Below the pieces are notes generated by a model that did not search any database, was not told the DNA's origin, and was given only the letters and a program-made list of their open reading frames with translations. Source: Gammaproteobacteria bacterium (GTDB lineage: Bacteria > Pseudomonadota > Gammaproteobacteria > SZUA-229). Taken from it: DNA of 6,437 nt. The translations under genes and the position numbers were made by a program. Every line of letters starts with the position of its first letter. Position 1 is the stretch's first letter. Shown here one piece after another: positions 1 to 5,317 of the stretch. The DNA lies in NCBI GenBank assembly GCA_030637945.1, contig DAOWFN010000201.1, forward strand, positions 1 to 6,437, read 5' to 3'.

Positions 1-10
1 CATATTTATG

Positions 11-41
11 CCACATCGTGCGAATGAATTCGCACCTACAT
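11..41 (-). repeat. REP-like hairpin downstream of fxsA
   Basis: Read on the minus strand this is TGTAG followed by GTGCGAAT, a two-base spacer and ATTCGCAC, an 8-bp perfect inverted repeat (plus positions 18-25 and 28-35). A GTAG-type tetranucleotide next to a short palindrome resembles REP sequences mobilised by TnpA-REP (RAYT) transposases in gammaproteobacteria. It begins 6 bases past the fxsA stop, so it could also act as a transcript end, although no T-run follows. The family assignment is inference from one copy. Confidence 0.5.
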
Positions 42-46
42 AGAAC

Positions 47-541
47 CTAATCTTCTCTTTTAAACTCACCTTCGATGGTGCGACCAACTTTAGGCTTTTT
101 CTCACCCGGTTTTTTGCTGTGAAAGTCCTGCTGATTTTGATGCTGATGCTGCTGAAAGCCCCCTGCACTGGCATTAAAGCTCGTGTACACTGAGGCTTTT
201 GCCATGATAAAATGAATGATCGCTCGCCTACTGGCGGGTATGAGACAAAGCAATCCAATCGAATCGGTGATAAACCCCGGGGTAATAAGCAGCACGCCGG
301 CAACGGCCAGAGCAACACCTTCCATCATTTCCATCGCGGGAATCTGCCCTTGCGCCATATTTCGCTGCGCCCTGGTCAAAGTATTCATGCCTTGCATGCG
401 CAGCAGGTTAACGCCGATTACCGCTGTCATTATGACCAGGATGACTGTCCAGAAAGCACCGATCATTTCGCCTACGACAATAATGAAATACAACTCAACT
501 AATGGAATTGCGATAAATAATAAAGGCATAATTCTACTCAT
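47..541 (-). CDS. fxsA: FxsA family inner-membrane protein
   Basis: The 164-residue product is a small polytopic inner-membrane protein of the FxsA family; E. coli FxsA has about 158 residues and in excess relieves F-plasmid exclusion of phage T7. Hydrophobic segments span roughly residues 5-24, 28-47 and 75-100. The family-typical stretch around residues 40-50 (TAVIGVNLLRMQG) resembles SVIGMSLVRNQG of E. coli, and an ITPGFITD motif lies near residue 86. The cytoplasmic tail is polar, rich in His and Gln (about 127-139), then strongly charged. The first ATG has no clear Shine-Dalgarno sequence; an in-frame ATG at residue 5 is an alternative start. It is divergent from dsbD, matching the general fxsA-dsbD neighbourhood of enterobacteria and relatives. 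The biochemical function of the family is unknown. Confidence 0.93.
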   Translation of the reverse strand: MSRIMPLLFIAIPLVELYFIIVVGEMIGAFWTVILVIMTAVIGVNLLRMQGMNTLTRAQRNMAQGQIPAMEMMEGVALAVAGVLLITPGFITDSIGLLCLIPASRRAIIHFIMAKASVYTSFNASAGGFQQHQHQNQQDFHSKKPGEKKPKVGRTIEGEFKRED

Positions 542-727
542 AACGGTTAACGCTGATTATTCTTCTCTCTTACACTGTTATTTAAGATATTTTTAAGCTG
601 TTCTTTGCTAGTATTACGACACCTTAAATCGGACTAAGTTGTTGTTAAACAAGTCCTATTATTTTTGAACCTGGAATAACAACTATGTCTAAGTTATTAC
701 CAAACCACTGCGAGACAAACTTTGAAC
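542..727. promoter_or_regulatory. Divergent fxsA/dsbD intergenic region
   Basis: This AT-rich spacer must hold the promoters of both divergent genes. A TATTAT -10 candidate for dsbD lies at 657-662, but its upstream -35 (TAAGTT, 635-640, spacing 16) is weak. GGACT (631-635) and AGTCC (652-656) form an imperfect hairpin around a TTGTT/AACAA core just before that box; it could be an operator or a 5' leader structure. No convincing fxsA promoter could be picked out. Confidence 0.35.
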
Positions 728-735
728 ATGGCTAA
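685..735 (+). CDS. Possible 16-codon leader ORF overlapping dsbD start
   Basis: ATG at 685 opens a 16-codon frame ending in TAA at 733-735, five bases past the ATG of dsbD at 728 and in another frame. A GGA element (673-675) lies upstream at a rather long spacing, whereas dsbD itself has no recognisable Shine-Dalgarno sequence. Translation of this frame could deliver ribosomes to the dsbD start by termination-reinitiation. A frame this short can occur by chance, and the peptide shows no recognisable features. Confidence 0.2.
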   Translation: MSKLLPNHCETNFEHG

Positions 736-2602
736 CTTTCTAAAACCTTTTTTTTCATCTTTACTATTATTAAGCATTAGTTTACCTCTTTGCGCTGTGG
801 AAAGTTTTAATCTTCTGGATAGCCTCGGCGGCGCGGAAGATGACATTCTCGATCCCGATGATGCCTTTCAGATCAGTTACGACTCACAACCCGGCCAGTT
901 CAACGTCAACTGGATAATCGCTGAAGGACATTATCTGTATCGCGACAAGATGCAGATAACAACGGATGAGGTCGCAATAATATCAAAACCTTTGATAATG
1001 TCCGCCGGAGATTCCAAAGATGATCCTATATTTCATAAAACACTTTATGTGTTCCACAATTTTGCCGATGCCGCACTTCCCTACCAATATACTGGTAATG
1101 GTGACAAAGAAGTAACTTTCAAGGTTAAGTATCAAGGCTGTTCTGAAATTTCCGGAATCTGTTACCCGCCGCAAACCAAAAAATTTACGGTAAAAATATC
1201 ACCGATCTCATCAGCAATGGCTGCAGCGCAAACAGCGAGCCCTGGTCCCTCATCGGCTTCTTCAACAGAAGCGGAATCTATTTCTGAACAGCTGGTCTCT
1301 GAACAAGACGAGATCACCAATGCCTTACGCAGCGGCAATACCTGGTTAACGCTGCTCATATTTTTTGGTGCGGGTTTATTACTGGCATTCACCCCCTGCG
1401 TATTTCCGATGATCCCTATTTTATCGGGCATCATTGTCGGCCAGGGTGAAGATATCACGACCCGCAAAGCATTTTATCTTTCACTGGTCTATGTCCTCGC
1501 CATGGCGATGACTTACACCATCGTCGGTATACTAGTTGGCCTGTCCGGTGAGAACATTCAGGCGTGGTTCCAGAACCCGTGGATCATCGGCAGCTTTGCC
1601 GCCATCTTTGTCGCTTTATCGTTTTCCATGTTCGGCTTCTATGAATTACAGATGCCTGCCAGCATACAAAATAAACTGTGCCAGATTAGCAACAATCAGC
1701 AAAGCGGCAATGTCATCGGTGTTGCCATCATGGGATTTTTATCTGCCCTCATCGTTGGCCCCTGTGTTACCGCACCATTGGTCGGCGCACTTATCTACAT
1801 CGCAGAAACCGGTGATGCCATTCTCGGTGGTATGGCGCTATTCTCATTAAGCATGGGCATGGGCGCACCTCTATTAGTCATCGGTGCCTCCGCAGGCAAG
1901 TTCTTACCCAAAGCCGGCGCCTGGATGGATGCCATCAAAGCCGTATTTGGTGTTCTGTTGCTAGGCCTCGCAATCTGGTTACTTGAAAGAGTCGCACCAG
2001 CGGGTGCAACCATGACGTTATGGGCAGCATTGATCATTGTCTCCGCAATTTACATGGGTGCGATAGATGGTTTAACAGCAGGCAGCAGTGGCTGGAAAAA
2101 ACTGTGGAAAGGCCTGGGTGTATTACTTCTGATTTACGGCATCATCATTCTGCTCGGCCTGGCAAGCGGTAATCGAAATGTGTTCCAACCACTTAAAGGC
2201 TTGAGTAATTTTTCCGGCACAACAGCACAAACCGAGCACTTAAACTTTAAACAGATAAAAGGTATTGACGGTTTAAACGCTGAACTTGCCAAAGCGAAAG
2301 CAGCAGGAAAACCAGTGATGCTGGATTTTTATGCTGACTGGTGTGTTTCCTGTAAAGAGATGGAGGCGCTGACCTTTGCTGATCCTGCCGTACAACAAGC
2401 ATTAAAAGGTGTTGTTTTGTTACAGGCTGATGTTACGCCTAACGATGCACTGGATACTGAACTCTATAAACACTTCGGTATTATCGGCCCGCCTTCTATT
2501 ATGTTTTTTGATACTAATGGTGAAGAGCGTAGGAACTACCGGGTGGTTGGGTATATGCCGGCTGAGAAATTTAGTCAGCATGTTGAGCGGGCGTTTAATT
2601 AA
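728..2602 (+). CDS. dsbD: Thiol:disulfide interchange protein DsbD
   Basis: DsbD carries reducing power from cytoplasmic thioredoxin across the inner membrane to periplasmic acceptors such as DsbC, DsbG and CcmG. Numbered from the ATG at 728, the 624 residues show a signal peptide (1-23, cleavage after PLCA), the alpha domain with Cys138 and Cys145 in a GCSEISGICYPP motif, a Ser/Ala/Glu-rich linker (about 160-200), an eight-helix-type membrane domain with the redox cysteines in TPCVFP (Cys224) and GPCVTAP (Cys346), and a C-terminal thioredoxin-like gamma domain with WCVSC (Cys539, Cys542) and a GPPS cis-proline motif. All six catalytic cysteines are present. It is longer than E. coli DsbD (565), mainly in the N-terminal part and linker. 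A TTG two codons upstream (722) is in frame, but ATG is preferred. Neither start has a good ribosome site. Confidence 0.96.
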   Translation: MANFLKPFFSSLLLLSISLPLCAVESFNLLDSLGGAEDDILDPDDAFQISYDSQPGQFNVNWIIAEGHYLYRDKMQITTDEVAIISKPLIMSAGDSKDDPIFHKTLYVFHNFADAALPYQYTGNGDKEVTFKVKYQGCSEISGICYPPQTKKFTVKISPISSAMAAAQTASPGPSSASSTEAESISEQLVSEQDEITNALRSGNTWLTLLIFFGAGLLLAFTPCVFPMIPILSGIIVGQGEDITTRKAFYLSLVYVLAMAMTYTIVGILVGLSGENIQAWFQNPWIIGSFAAIFVALSFSMFGFYELQMPASIQNKLCQISNNQQSGNVIGVAIMGFLSALIVGPCVTAPLVGALIYIAETGDAILGGMALFSLSMGMGAPLLVIGASAGKFLPKAGAWMDAIKAVFGVLLLGLAIWLLERVAPAGATMTLWAALIIVSAIYMGAIDGLTAGSSGWKKLWKGLGVLLLIYGIIILLGLASGNRNVFQPLKGLSNFSGTTAQTEHLNFKQIKGIDGLNAELAKAKAAGKPVMLDFYADWCVSCKEMEALTFADPAVQQALKGVVLLQADVTPNDALDTELYKHFGIIGPPSIMFFDTNGEERRNYRVVGYMPAEKFSQHVERAFN

Positions 2603-2619
2603 TTTTCATCTGTTTTATT

Positions 2620-2783
2620 TTTAACATTTACTGTTTACTTTTTGCTTGGCTTTGCGGTATTCGCACCGCGGGCGAGTCACTTTTTTGCTACAGCCCAAAA
2701 AAGTAACCAAAAAAGGCCGCCACTACAGCTGCGCCCCTGCATAAAGACGCAGGGGTTCCCATCGATGCAGTACCGTTATCATG
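2620..2783 (+). repeat. Left copy of multi-hairpin inverted repeat
   Basis: This element starts 17 bases past the dsbD stop and matches the reverse complement of 5433-5595 almost end to end, with high identity by eye (the stretch 2684-2722 is identical). It holds three hairpins: GCGGT/ACCGC (2654-2658, 2665-2669), an 11-bp stem with one mismatch, GTCACTTTTTT/AAAAAAGTAAC (2676-2686, 2697-2707), and CCCCTGC/GCAGGGG (2734-2740, 2749-2755). Similar GTTACTTTTTTG/AAAAAAGTAACC repeats recur between genes in gammaproteobacteria, to my recollection, so this is probably a dispersed family. No protein-like reading frame is conserved through it. The hairpins may also serve as the dsbD transcript end. Confidence 0.85.
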
Positions 2784-2856
2784 CTGTGAAAAAACTCGCA
2801 AAGAACGCTCAGACAGTTTTCACAGAAAACTCATAATAACGGTACTGCCTCGATGG
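2760..2856. repeat. Long imperfect hairpin inside left repeat copy
   Basis: Arms 2760-2783 and 2832-2855 pair at 22 of 24 positions (core AGTACCGTTAT/ATAACGGTACT). A second stem, CTGTGAAAA (2784-2792) with TTTTCACAG (2817-2825), nests inside around a loop of 24 bases. Transcribed, this would fold into one rod of about 95 nt. The right repeat copy keeps only the first arm equivalent and resumes homology just after this hairpin (GGCTTGCT at 2855-2862 against the complement of 5425-5432), so the hairpin behaves as an inserted or deleted module. Confidence 0.75.
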
Positions 2857-3039
2857 CTTGCTTAAGAGTGGAAGGAAGATCAAAAAATATAAAACAGCGT
2901 TAAAGAAGAATTATTCGTAAATTGATCAAAATTCAATCCCTCCGTCCCCTTTAATTGGGTAGCGTAAGCCACATCGATTACATTTATTTGAGAATCTGAT
3001 CAGAGGTGGTGCAAACATTTTCTTTTAAATCCTTTTTAT
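2857..3039. other. Non-coding spacer between left repeat and array end
   Basis: I see no supportable gene here. The first bases (2857 to about 2880) still resemble the flank of the right repeat copy. The rest is AT-rich with stop codons in all frames I examined. A TTGATCAAAATTCAATCCC stretch near 2921-2939 and CCTCCGTCCCC after it look unlike the surroundings, but I cannot assign them. Confidence 0.5.
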
Positions 3040-3087
3040 ACATAACGCCGCATTCACCGGCTTGTCCGCTGCAATGTTTTGTTAGGC
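3040..3087 (-). other. attC: attC-like site 1 (end of cassette C)
   Basis: Read on the minus strand the site starts with GCCTAAC (plus 3087-3081), three bases after the stop of the DJ-1 gene, and ends with GCGTTATGT (R' box GTTATGT at 3046-3040). The interior folds imperfectly: CATTCACCGG (3051-3060) against CCGCTGCAATG (3066-3076), with unpaired bases as expected of attC. The AACAA start and GCGTTA end fit the usual attC polarity and give minus orientation. At 48 bases it is shorter than the typical attC of 57 or more. Confidence 0.68.
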
Positions 3088-3817
3088 ATTTAATCTTTGA
3101 TTATCTCTAGCACAGCCTTCGCTACGGGATCGGATGATGCTGGATTTTGACCTGTTATCAAGTTGCCATCAGTGATGGCATATGGATGCCAGTCATCGGC
3201 CTTTGAGTAGTTTGCCCCTTTCGCTTTTAACTCATCTTCCAGCATAAATGGCACAACCTCTGAAAGTTGAACTGCGTCTTCTTCTGTGTTGCTAAAACCA
3301 GTCACAGACTTTCCTTTTACTAAGGGGGTGCCATCCGGGGCTTCAGCATGGCGGAAAACCGCTGGAGCGTGACAAACTGCGGCAACTGGTTTTCCAGATG
3401 CATACATTGTTTCAATTAAGGCTATAGAGTTACTGTCTTCTGCCAGATCCCACAATGGTCCATGCCCACCAGCATAAAATACCGCATCGTAATCATCAGG
3501 TGAAATATCTGATAGTTTCTGTGTATTTGCCAGCGCCGACTGGGCGTCAGCATCTTTCTTGAAACGTTCCGTAGCTTCTGTTTGGAAATCAGGCTCATCA
3601 CTTTTTGGATCTAGAGGTGGTTGTCCTCCATTAGGTGATGCAAGTGTGATATCTGCATTTGCATCTTTGAATATATAGTAAGGAGTAGCAAACTCCTCTA
3701 GCCAAAATCCGGTTTTTTGCCCTGTGTCGCCGAGTTGACTGTGTGAGGTAAGTACAATGAGTATTTTCATATAGGTTCTCCTTCTTTAATTCTACGTTGT
3801 TTACGCAAACCGCCTAA
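3046..3817 (-). mobile_element. Integron gene cassette C (DJ-1/PfpI cargo)
   Basis: The cassette boundaries follow from G^TTRRRY cleavage within GTTAGGC (3818-3812) and GTTATGT (3046-3040), read on the minus strand. It contains one gene in the same direction as its attC, with about 40 bases of leader and the attC right after the stop, the standard compact layout. Its leading GTTAGGC is the exact reverse complement of its own R'' box GCCTAAC (3087-3081), as required if both came from the same circular cassette. Confidence 0.68.
3090..3770 (-). CDS. DJ-1/PfpI superfamily protein, Hsp31-like
   Basis: The 226-residue cytoplasmic protein belongs to the DJ-1/PfpI (class I glutamine amidotransferase-like) superfamily, in the branch resembling yeast Hsp31, whose members act as glyoxalase III, protein deglycase or holding chaperone. 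Visible are the N-terminal strand MKILIVLTS, the TGFWLEEF segment with the conserved acidic residue (Glu25 or Glu26), YAGGHGPLWD (99-108), and the nucleophile elbow AVCHAP with Cys133 and His134. Length and motifs fit the intact family. A good ribosome site AAGGAG (complement of 3778-3783) sits 7 bases before the ATG. The gene is the sole cargo of cassette C, with attC-like site 1 directly behind it. No promoter is evident in the short leader, so expression may depend on upstream readthrough. The exact activity cannot be decided from sequence. Confidence 0.9.
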   Translation of the reverse strand: MKILIVLTSHSQLGDTGQKTGFWLEEFATPYYIFKDANADITLASPNGGQPPLDPKSDEPDFQTEATERFKKDADAQSALANTQKLSDISPDDYDAVFYAGGHGPLWDLAEDSNSIALIETMYASGKPVAAVCHAPAVFRHAEAPDGTPLVKGKSVTGFSNTEEDAVQLSEVVPFMLEDELKAKGANYSKADDWHPYAITDGNLITGQNPASSDPVAKAVLEIIKD

Positions 3818-3963
3818 CGTTCTTAATAACTGGATGCACAGCGGATTATTAGAAAAAAGTATGCGTTATGGCAGTTGACCAGTGGACTTCCCCCGCTTTA
3901 GTTAGACTTTTTTGTCTACTAAAGCGGGGGAAGTCCAGGTCGCCGTTGATTGACTTGTTATGT
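3812..3963 (-). other. attC: attC-like site 2, enlarged (end of cassette B)
   Basis: On the minus strand the site begins ACATAAC AAGTCAATCAACGG (from 3963) and ends CCAGTTATTAAGAACGTTAGGC (to 3812, shown here as its two pairing edges). AATCAACGG and CCAGTTATT pair with unpaired bases, as in attC. At 152 bases it exceeds the usual range. The interior is asymmetric: a strong hairpin at 3883-3937 plus an unpaired stretch of about 40 bases on one side only (about 3829-3869). The polarity (AACAA start, AACGTTAGGC end) again gives minus orientation. Confidence 0.62.
3883..3937. repeat. Near-perfect 24-bp inverted repeat inside attC-like site 2
   Basis: Arms 3883-3907 and 3914-3937 are complementary over 24 bp with a single bulged T, around a TTTTTT loop. 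Key parts are TGGACTTCCCCCGCTTTAGT on the left and ACTAAAGCGGGGGAAGTCCA on the right. Weaker pairing continues outside (GACC 3877-3880 with GGTC 3938-3941, GGC with GCC beyond). It could be the variable terminal stem of the attC, or a minimal MITE made of two IS-like ends. If transcribed, it is also a candidate strong terminator on either strand. Confidence 0.85.
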
Positions 3964-4007
3964 GTTTTATTGCTACCATGTGTACACATATTTATTATTA
4001 TACACAT
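3960..4007 (+). promoter_or_regulatory. vapBC promoter with symmetric ATGTGT operator
   Basis: A promoter fits well: -35 TTGCTA (3970-3975), 17-base spacer, -10 TATTAT (3993-3998). Overlying it is a fully symmetric set of half-sites: ATGTGT (3960-3965), 12 bases, the perfect palindrome ATGTGTACACAT (3978-3989), 12 bases, ACACAT (4002-4007). The dyad centre lies between 3983 and 3984, inside the spacer. This is what a ribbon-helix-helix antitoxin or VapBC complex would bind for autoregulation, blocking RNA polymerase. The leftmost half-site overlaps the attC box. Confidence 0.7.
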
Positions 4008-4018
4008 CGGAGGCTGCA

Positions 4019-4210
4019 ATGCGTACAAATATTGAAATTGATGATAGTTTAATGGCTGATGCTTTAAAAGCAACAGGTTTAAGTACTAAAAAAGAAGCCG
4101 TTGAATTGGGTCTTAAGGCATTGATTAAATTGAATAAACAAGCTTCTATAAGAGCCCTTAGAGGCAAGTTAAAGTGGGAAGGTAGCCTGGATGAAATGAG
4201 AACTAAATAA
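4019..4210 (+). CDS. vapB: VapB-type antitoxin
   Basis: This 63-residue antitoxin has the N-terminal ribbon-helix-helix DNA-binding pattern of VapB (MRTNIEIDDSLMADALKATG, strand then helix; second helix STKKEAVELGLKALIKLN around 22-39) and a short C-terminal segment (about 44-63, with KLKWEGSLDEMR) that in this family fits into the toxin's active site. The start is chosen at 4019 because GGAGG (4009-4013) lies 5 bases upstream and the RHH domain begins exactly there; an in-frame upstream ATG at 3950 would run through the promoter and attC. The stop codon overlaps the vapC start by one base (TAATG), indicating translational coupling. The DNA is AT-rich compared with dsbD, consistent with foreign origin. 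Confidence 0.9.
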   Translation: MRTNIEIDDSLMADALKATGLSTKKEAVELGLKALIKLNKQASIRALRGKLKWEGSLDEMRTK

Positions 4211-4602
4211 TGATTTTAGTTGACTCAAGTGTTTGGATTGATTTTTTTAATGGCACTAAAAATGCTGAAACAGATAAATTGAATGAAATACTTGGACTTG
4301 AAGAGGTTGTTATTGGTGATCTTATACTTGCAGAGGTACTGCAAGGGTTTAGGAGCGATACAGACTATAAAGCAGCTAAGAATGTTTTAACATCATTAAC
4401 TGTGCATGATTTACTAGGAAAGGAATTGGCAATTAAAAGCGCCGATAATTTTAGAAAGTTAAGAAAAAAAGGAATTACCGTCAGAAAAACAGCGGATGTG
4501 ATTATTGCAACTTACTGTATTGAAAATAAAATCCCTTTGCTGTTTACGGATAAAGATTTTATACCCTTTGTTGATAATTTAAGATTGAAATCTGCTTGTT
4601 GA
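4210..4602 (+). CDS. vapC: VapC-type PIN-domain toxin ribonuclease
   Basis: The 130-residue product is a full-length PIN-domain protein of the VapC type, a Mg-dependent endoribonuclease that usually cleaves tRNA or rRNA and is held inactive by VapB. The acidic active-site residues are all visible: Asp5 (MILVDSSVWIDFF), Glu42 (LILAEVLQGF), Asp96 (RKTADVIIATYC) and Asp114 or Asp116 (LLFTDKDF). The toxin therefore looks intact. It overlaps vapB by one base. The stop codon is followed after 7 bases by attC-like site 3, which belongs to the neighbouring cassette on the other strand. The RNA target cannot be inferred from sequence. Confidence 0.94.
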   Translation: MILVDSSVWIDFFNGTKNAETDKLNEILGLEEVVIGDLILAEVLQGFRSDTDYKAAKNVLTSLTVHDLLGKELAIKSADNFRKLRKKGITVRKTADVIIATYCIENKIPLLFTDKDFIPFVDNLRLKSAC

Positions 4603-4609
4603 TTTATAC

Positions 4610-4666
4610 ACATAACGCTAGCTTCAGCCGTGTGATTTTTGCATCGGCTGCAAGCGTTTGTTAGGC
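4610..4666 (-). other. attC: attC-like site 3 (end of cassette A)
   Basis: This is the clearest attC of the three, 57 bases long. On the minus strand it runs GCCTAAC (4666-4660), AAACGCTTGCAGCCG, a 14-base loop, CGGCTGAAGCTAGC, and GTTATGT (4616-4610). CAGCCG (4625-4630) and CGGCTG (4645-4650) form the inner stem; the outer AACGC/GCGTT stem is separated by unpaired extra bases on one arm, as needed for strand choice by an integron integrase. AACAA at the start and GCGTTA at the end fix minus orientation. Confidence 0.8.
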
Positions 4667-5249
4667 CAACTCATATGCATCGATTTTTTTGGCCTATTTT
4701 TGAATATCTCTTTCAAGTATGGAGTCGAGCCGCTTCTTGATATACAAGGTGCGTGCAGGGATATCGGTCATCACTGAAGCGGAGGTGATGGCATTTACAC
4801 CTTCTATTTTGTAATCACCATCACCCGATGTAGTCAGAACTATGACTTTGCTTAAGTCCTTAACATGCTCAAGGTACACCTTTGCATCTACTTGAGGTTT
4901 CCAATTCTCCCACGTGTGTATGACTACAACTGCATTCCACTTATCCTCATTTACTTGCGGCAATGCAGCGATGTCGATAACTTTTATGTAGGCATGTCGT
5001 TGCTTGAGATGATCAACTATTCCGGCAACAACAGCGTCCTTGAACTCGCTTCCTTGCGTTGCGATCAGCACTTTGTGCTTGAGTTCAGGTGTGTTGACCT
5101 CGAAAGACTCGGCAACGTCCATAGAGTAGTGAAATTTATACCATGTAAGAAACGCAAAAGCCGTAAGTGCTAACGCTGCAATACCAATAATTACTTTCTT
5201 CTTCGTCATCAGTAGTCCTCCGTAGAGCCGTTATTTTTATATCGCCTAA
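4616..5249 (-). mobile_element. Integron gene cassette A (membrane-anchored flavodoxin-fold cargo)
   Basis: On the minus strand the cassette runs from within GTTAGGC (5250-5244) to the G of the attC-like site 3 R' box at 4616. Leading box GTTAGGC and R'' box GCCTAAC are exact reverse complements. It holds one gene, sense to the attC, with about 40 bases of leader. It is the first cassette of the array, because no attC-like fold precedes it. Confidence 0.65.
4694..5209 (-). CDS. Membrane-anchored flavodoxin-fold protein
   Basis: I cannot name this 171-residue protein. It has a short basic N-terminus (MTKKK), one hydrophobic helix at about 6-24 that looks like an uncleaved anchor or signal peptide, and then an alternating alpha/beta domain resembling flavodoxin: first strand KVLIATQGS (46-54) leading into a loop and helix where flavodoxins bind FMN phosphate, VVVIHTWENWKP (94-105), and KVIVLTTSGDGDY (121-133), where flavodoxins place aromatic-containing loops. 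The phosphate loop is not the canonical T/S-rich form, so FMN binding is uncertain. With a positive N-terminus the domain would face the periplasm, an unusual place for a flavodoxin. A strong GGAGG (complement of 5217-5221) lies 7 bases before the ATG. It is the cargo of cassette A. Confidence 0.8.
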   Translation of the reverse strand: MTKKKVIIGIAALALTAFAFLTWYKFHYSMDVAESFEVNTPELKHKVLIATQGSEFKDAVVAGIVDHLKQRHAYIKVIDIAALPQVNEDKWNAVVVIHTWENWKPQVDAKVYLEHVKDLSKVIVLTTSGDGDYKIEGVNAITSASVMTDIPARTLYIKKRLDSILERDIQK

Positions 5250-5250
5250 C
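5244..5250 (-). other. Array head junction (GTTAGGC core site)
   Basis: On the minus strand GTTAGGC marks the 5' boundary of cassette A. The sequence before it (plus 5251-5340) does not fold like an attC and has no matching RYYYAAC box. The junction could therefore be the core of an attI-type site, or of an attC whose left part was lost. No integrase gene accompanies it within the window. Confidence 0.5.
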
Positions 5251-5256
5251 AGTGTA

Positions 5257-5317
5257 TTAGACAGAATATCGGTACTCTGTGTTATACAGAATGTCGAATA
5301 TTGATGATATACAGAAT
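5257..5317. repeat. Three 25-bp-phased ACAGAAT repeats at array head
   Basis: TTAGACAGAAT (5257-5267), TTATACAGAAT (5282-5292) and ATATACAGAAT (5307-5317) recur with exact 25-base spacing; the intervening bases are not conserved. An inverted imperfect copy (ACTCTGT, 5274-5280) lies between the first two. They end 7 bases from the cassette A junction. They might bind a regulator of the cassette transcript or be accessory integrase-binding repeats like the direct repeats of attI1. Both readings are inference. Confidence 0.6.

Larger units (their letters stand above)
3818..4615 (-). mobile_element. Integron gene cassette B (antisense vapBC cargo)
   Basis: This cassette runs on the minus strand from within GTTATGT (4616-4610) to the G of GTTAGGC at 3818. 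Its leading box GTTATGT is the exact reverse complement of its attC R'' box ACATAAC (3963-3957); both differ in the same way from cassettes A and C, which is strong internal support. Its genes, vapB and vapC, are read opposite to the cassette and use their own promoter, an arrangement common for toxin-antitoxin cassettes. Confidence 0.68.

Noticed and set aside
216..596. Plus-strand frames opposite fxsA
   Set aside because: They are shadows of the clear FxsA gene on the other strand and have no recognisable protein features.
722..727. TTG start for dsbD
   Set aside because: An ATG follows two codons later, neither start has a good ribosome site, and the signal peptide reads normally from the ATG.
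2642..2836. Open frame of 64 codons across the left repeat
   Set aside because: It follows the hairpin repeat, has no ribosome site, and the equivalent stretch in the right copy is not kept as a frame.
3883..3937. Simple rho-independent terminator
   Set aside because: The T6 lies in the loop rather than after the stem, and the position inside an attC-like site is better explained by attC structure or a small inserted palindrome. Terminator activity is not excluded.
3950..4018. N-terminal extension of VapB to an upstream ATG
   Set aside because: It would translate the promoter and operator; GGAGG and the RHH domain both place the start at 4019.
3849..4167. Minus-strand frames across attC-like site 2 and vapB
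   Set aside because: They run through the hairpin and operator DNA and oppose the well-supported VapB gene.
5257..5317. CRISPR array
   Set aside because: The repeats are only 11 bases at 25-base spacing, with three units and no nearby cas gene. This does not fit CRISPR dimensions.
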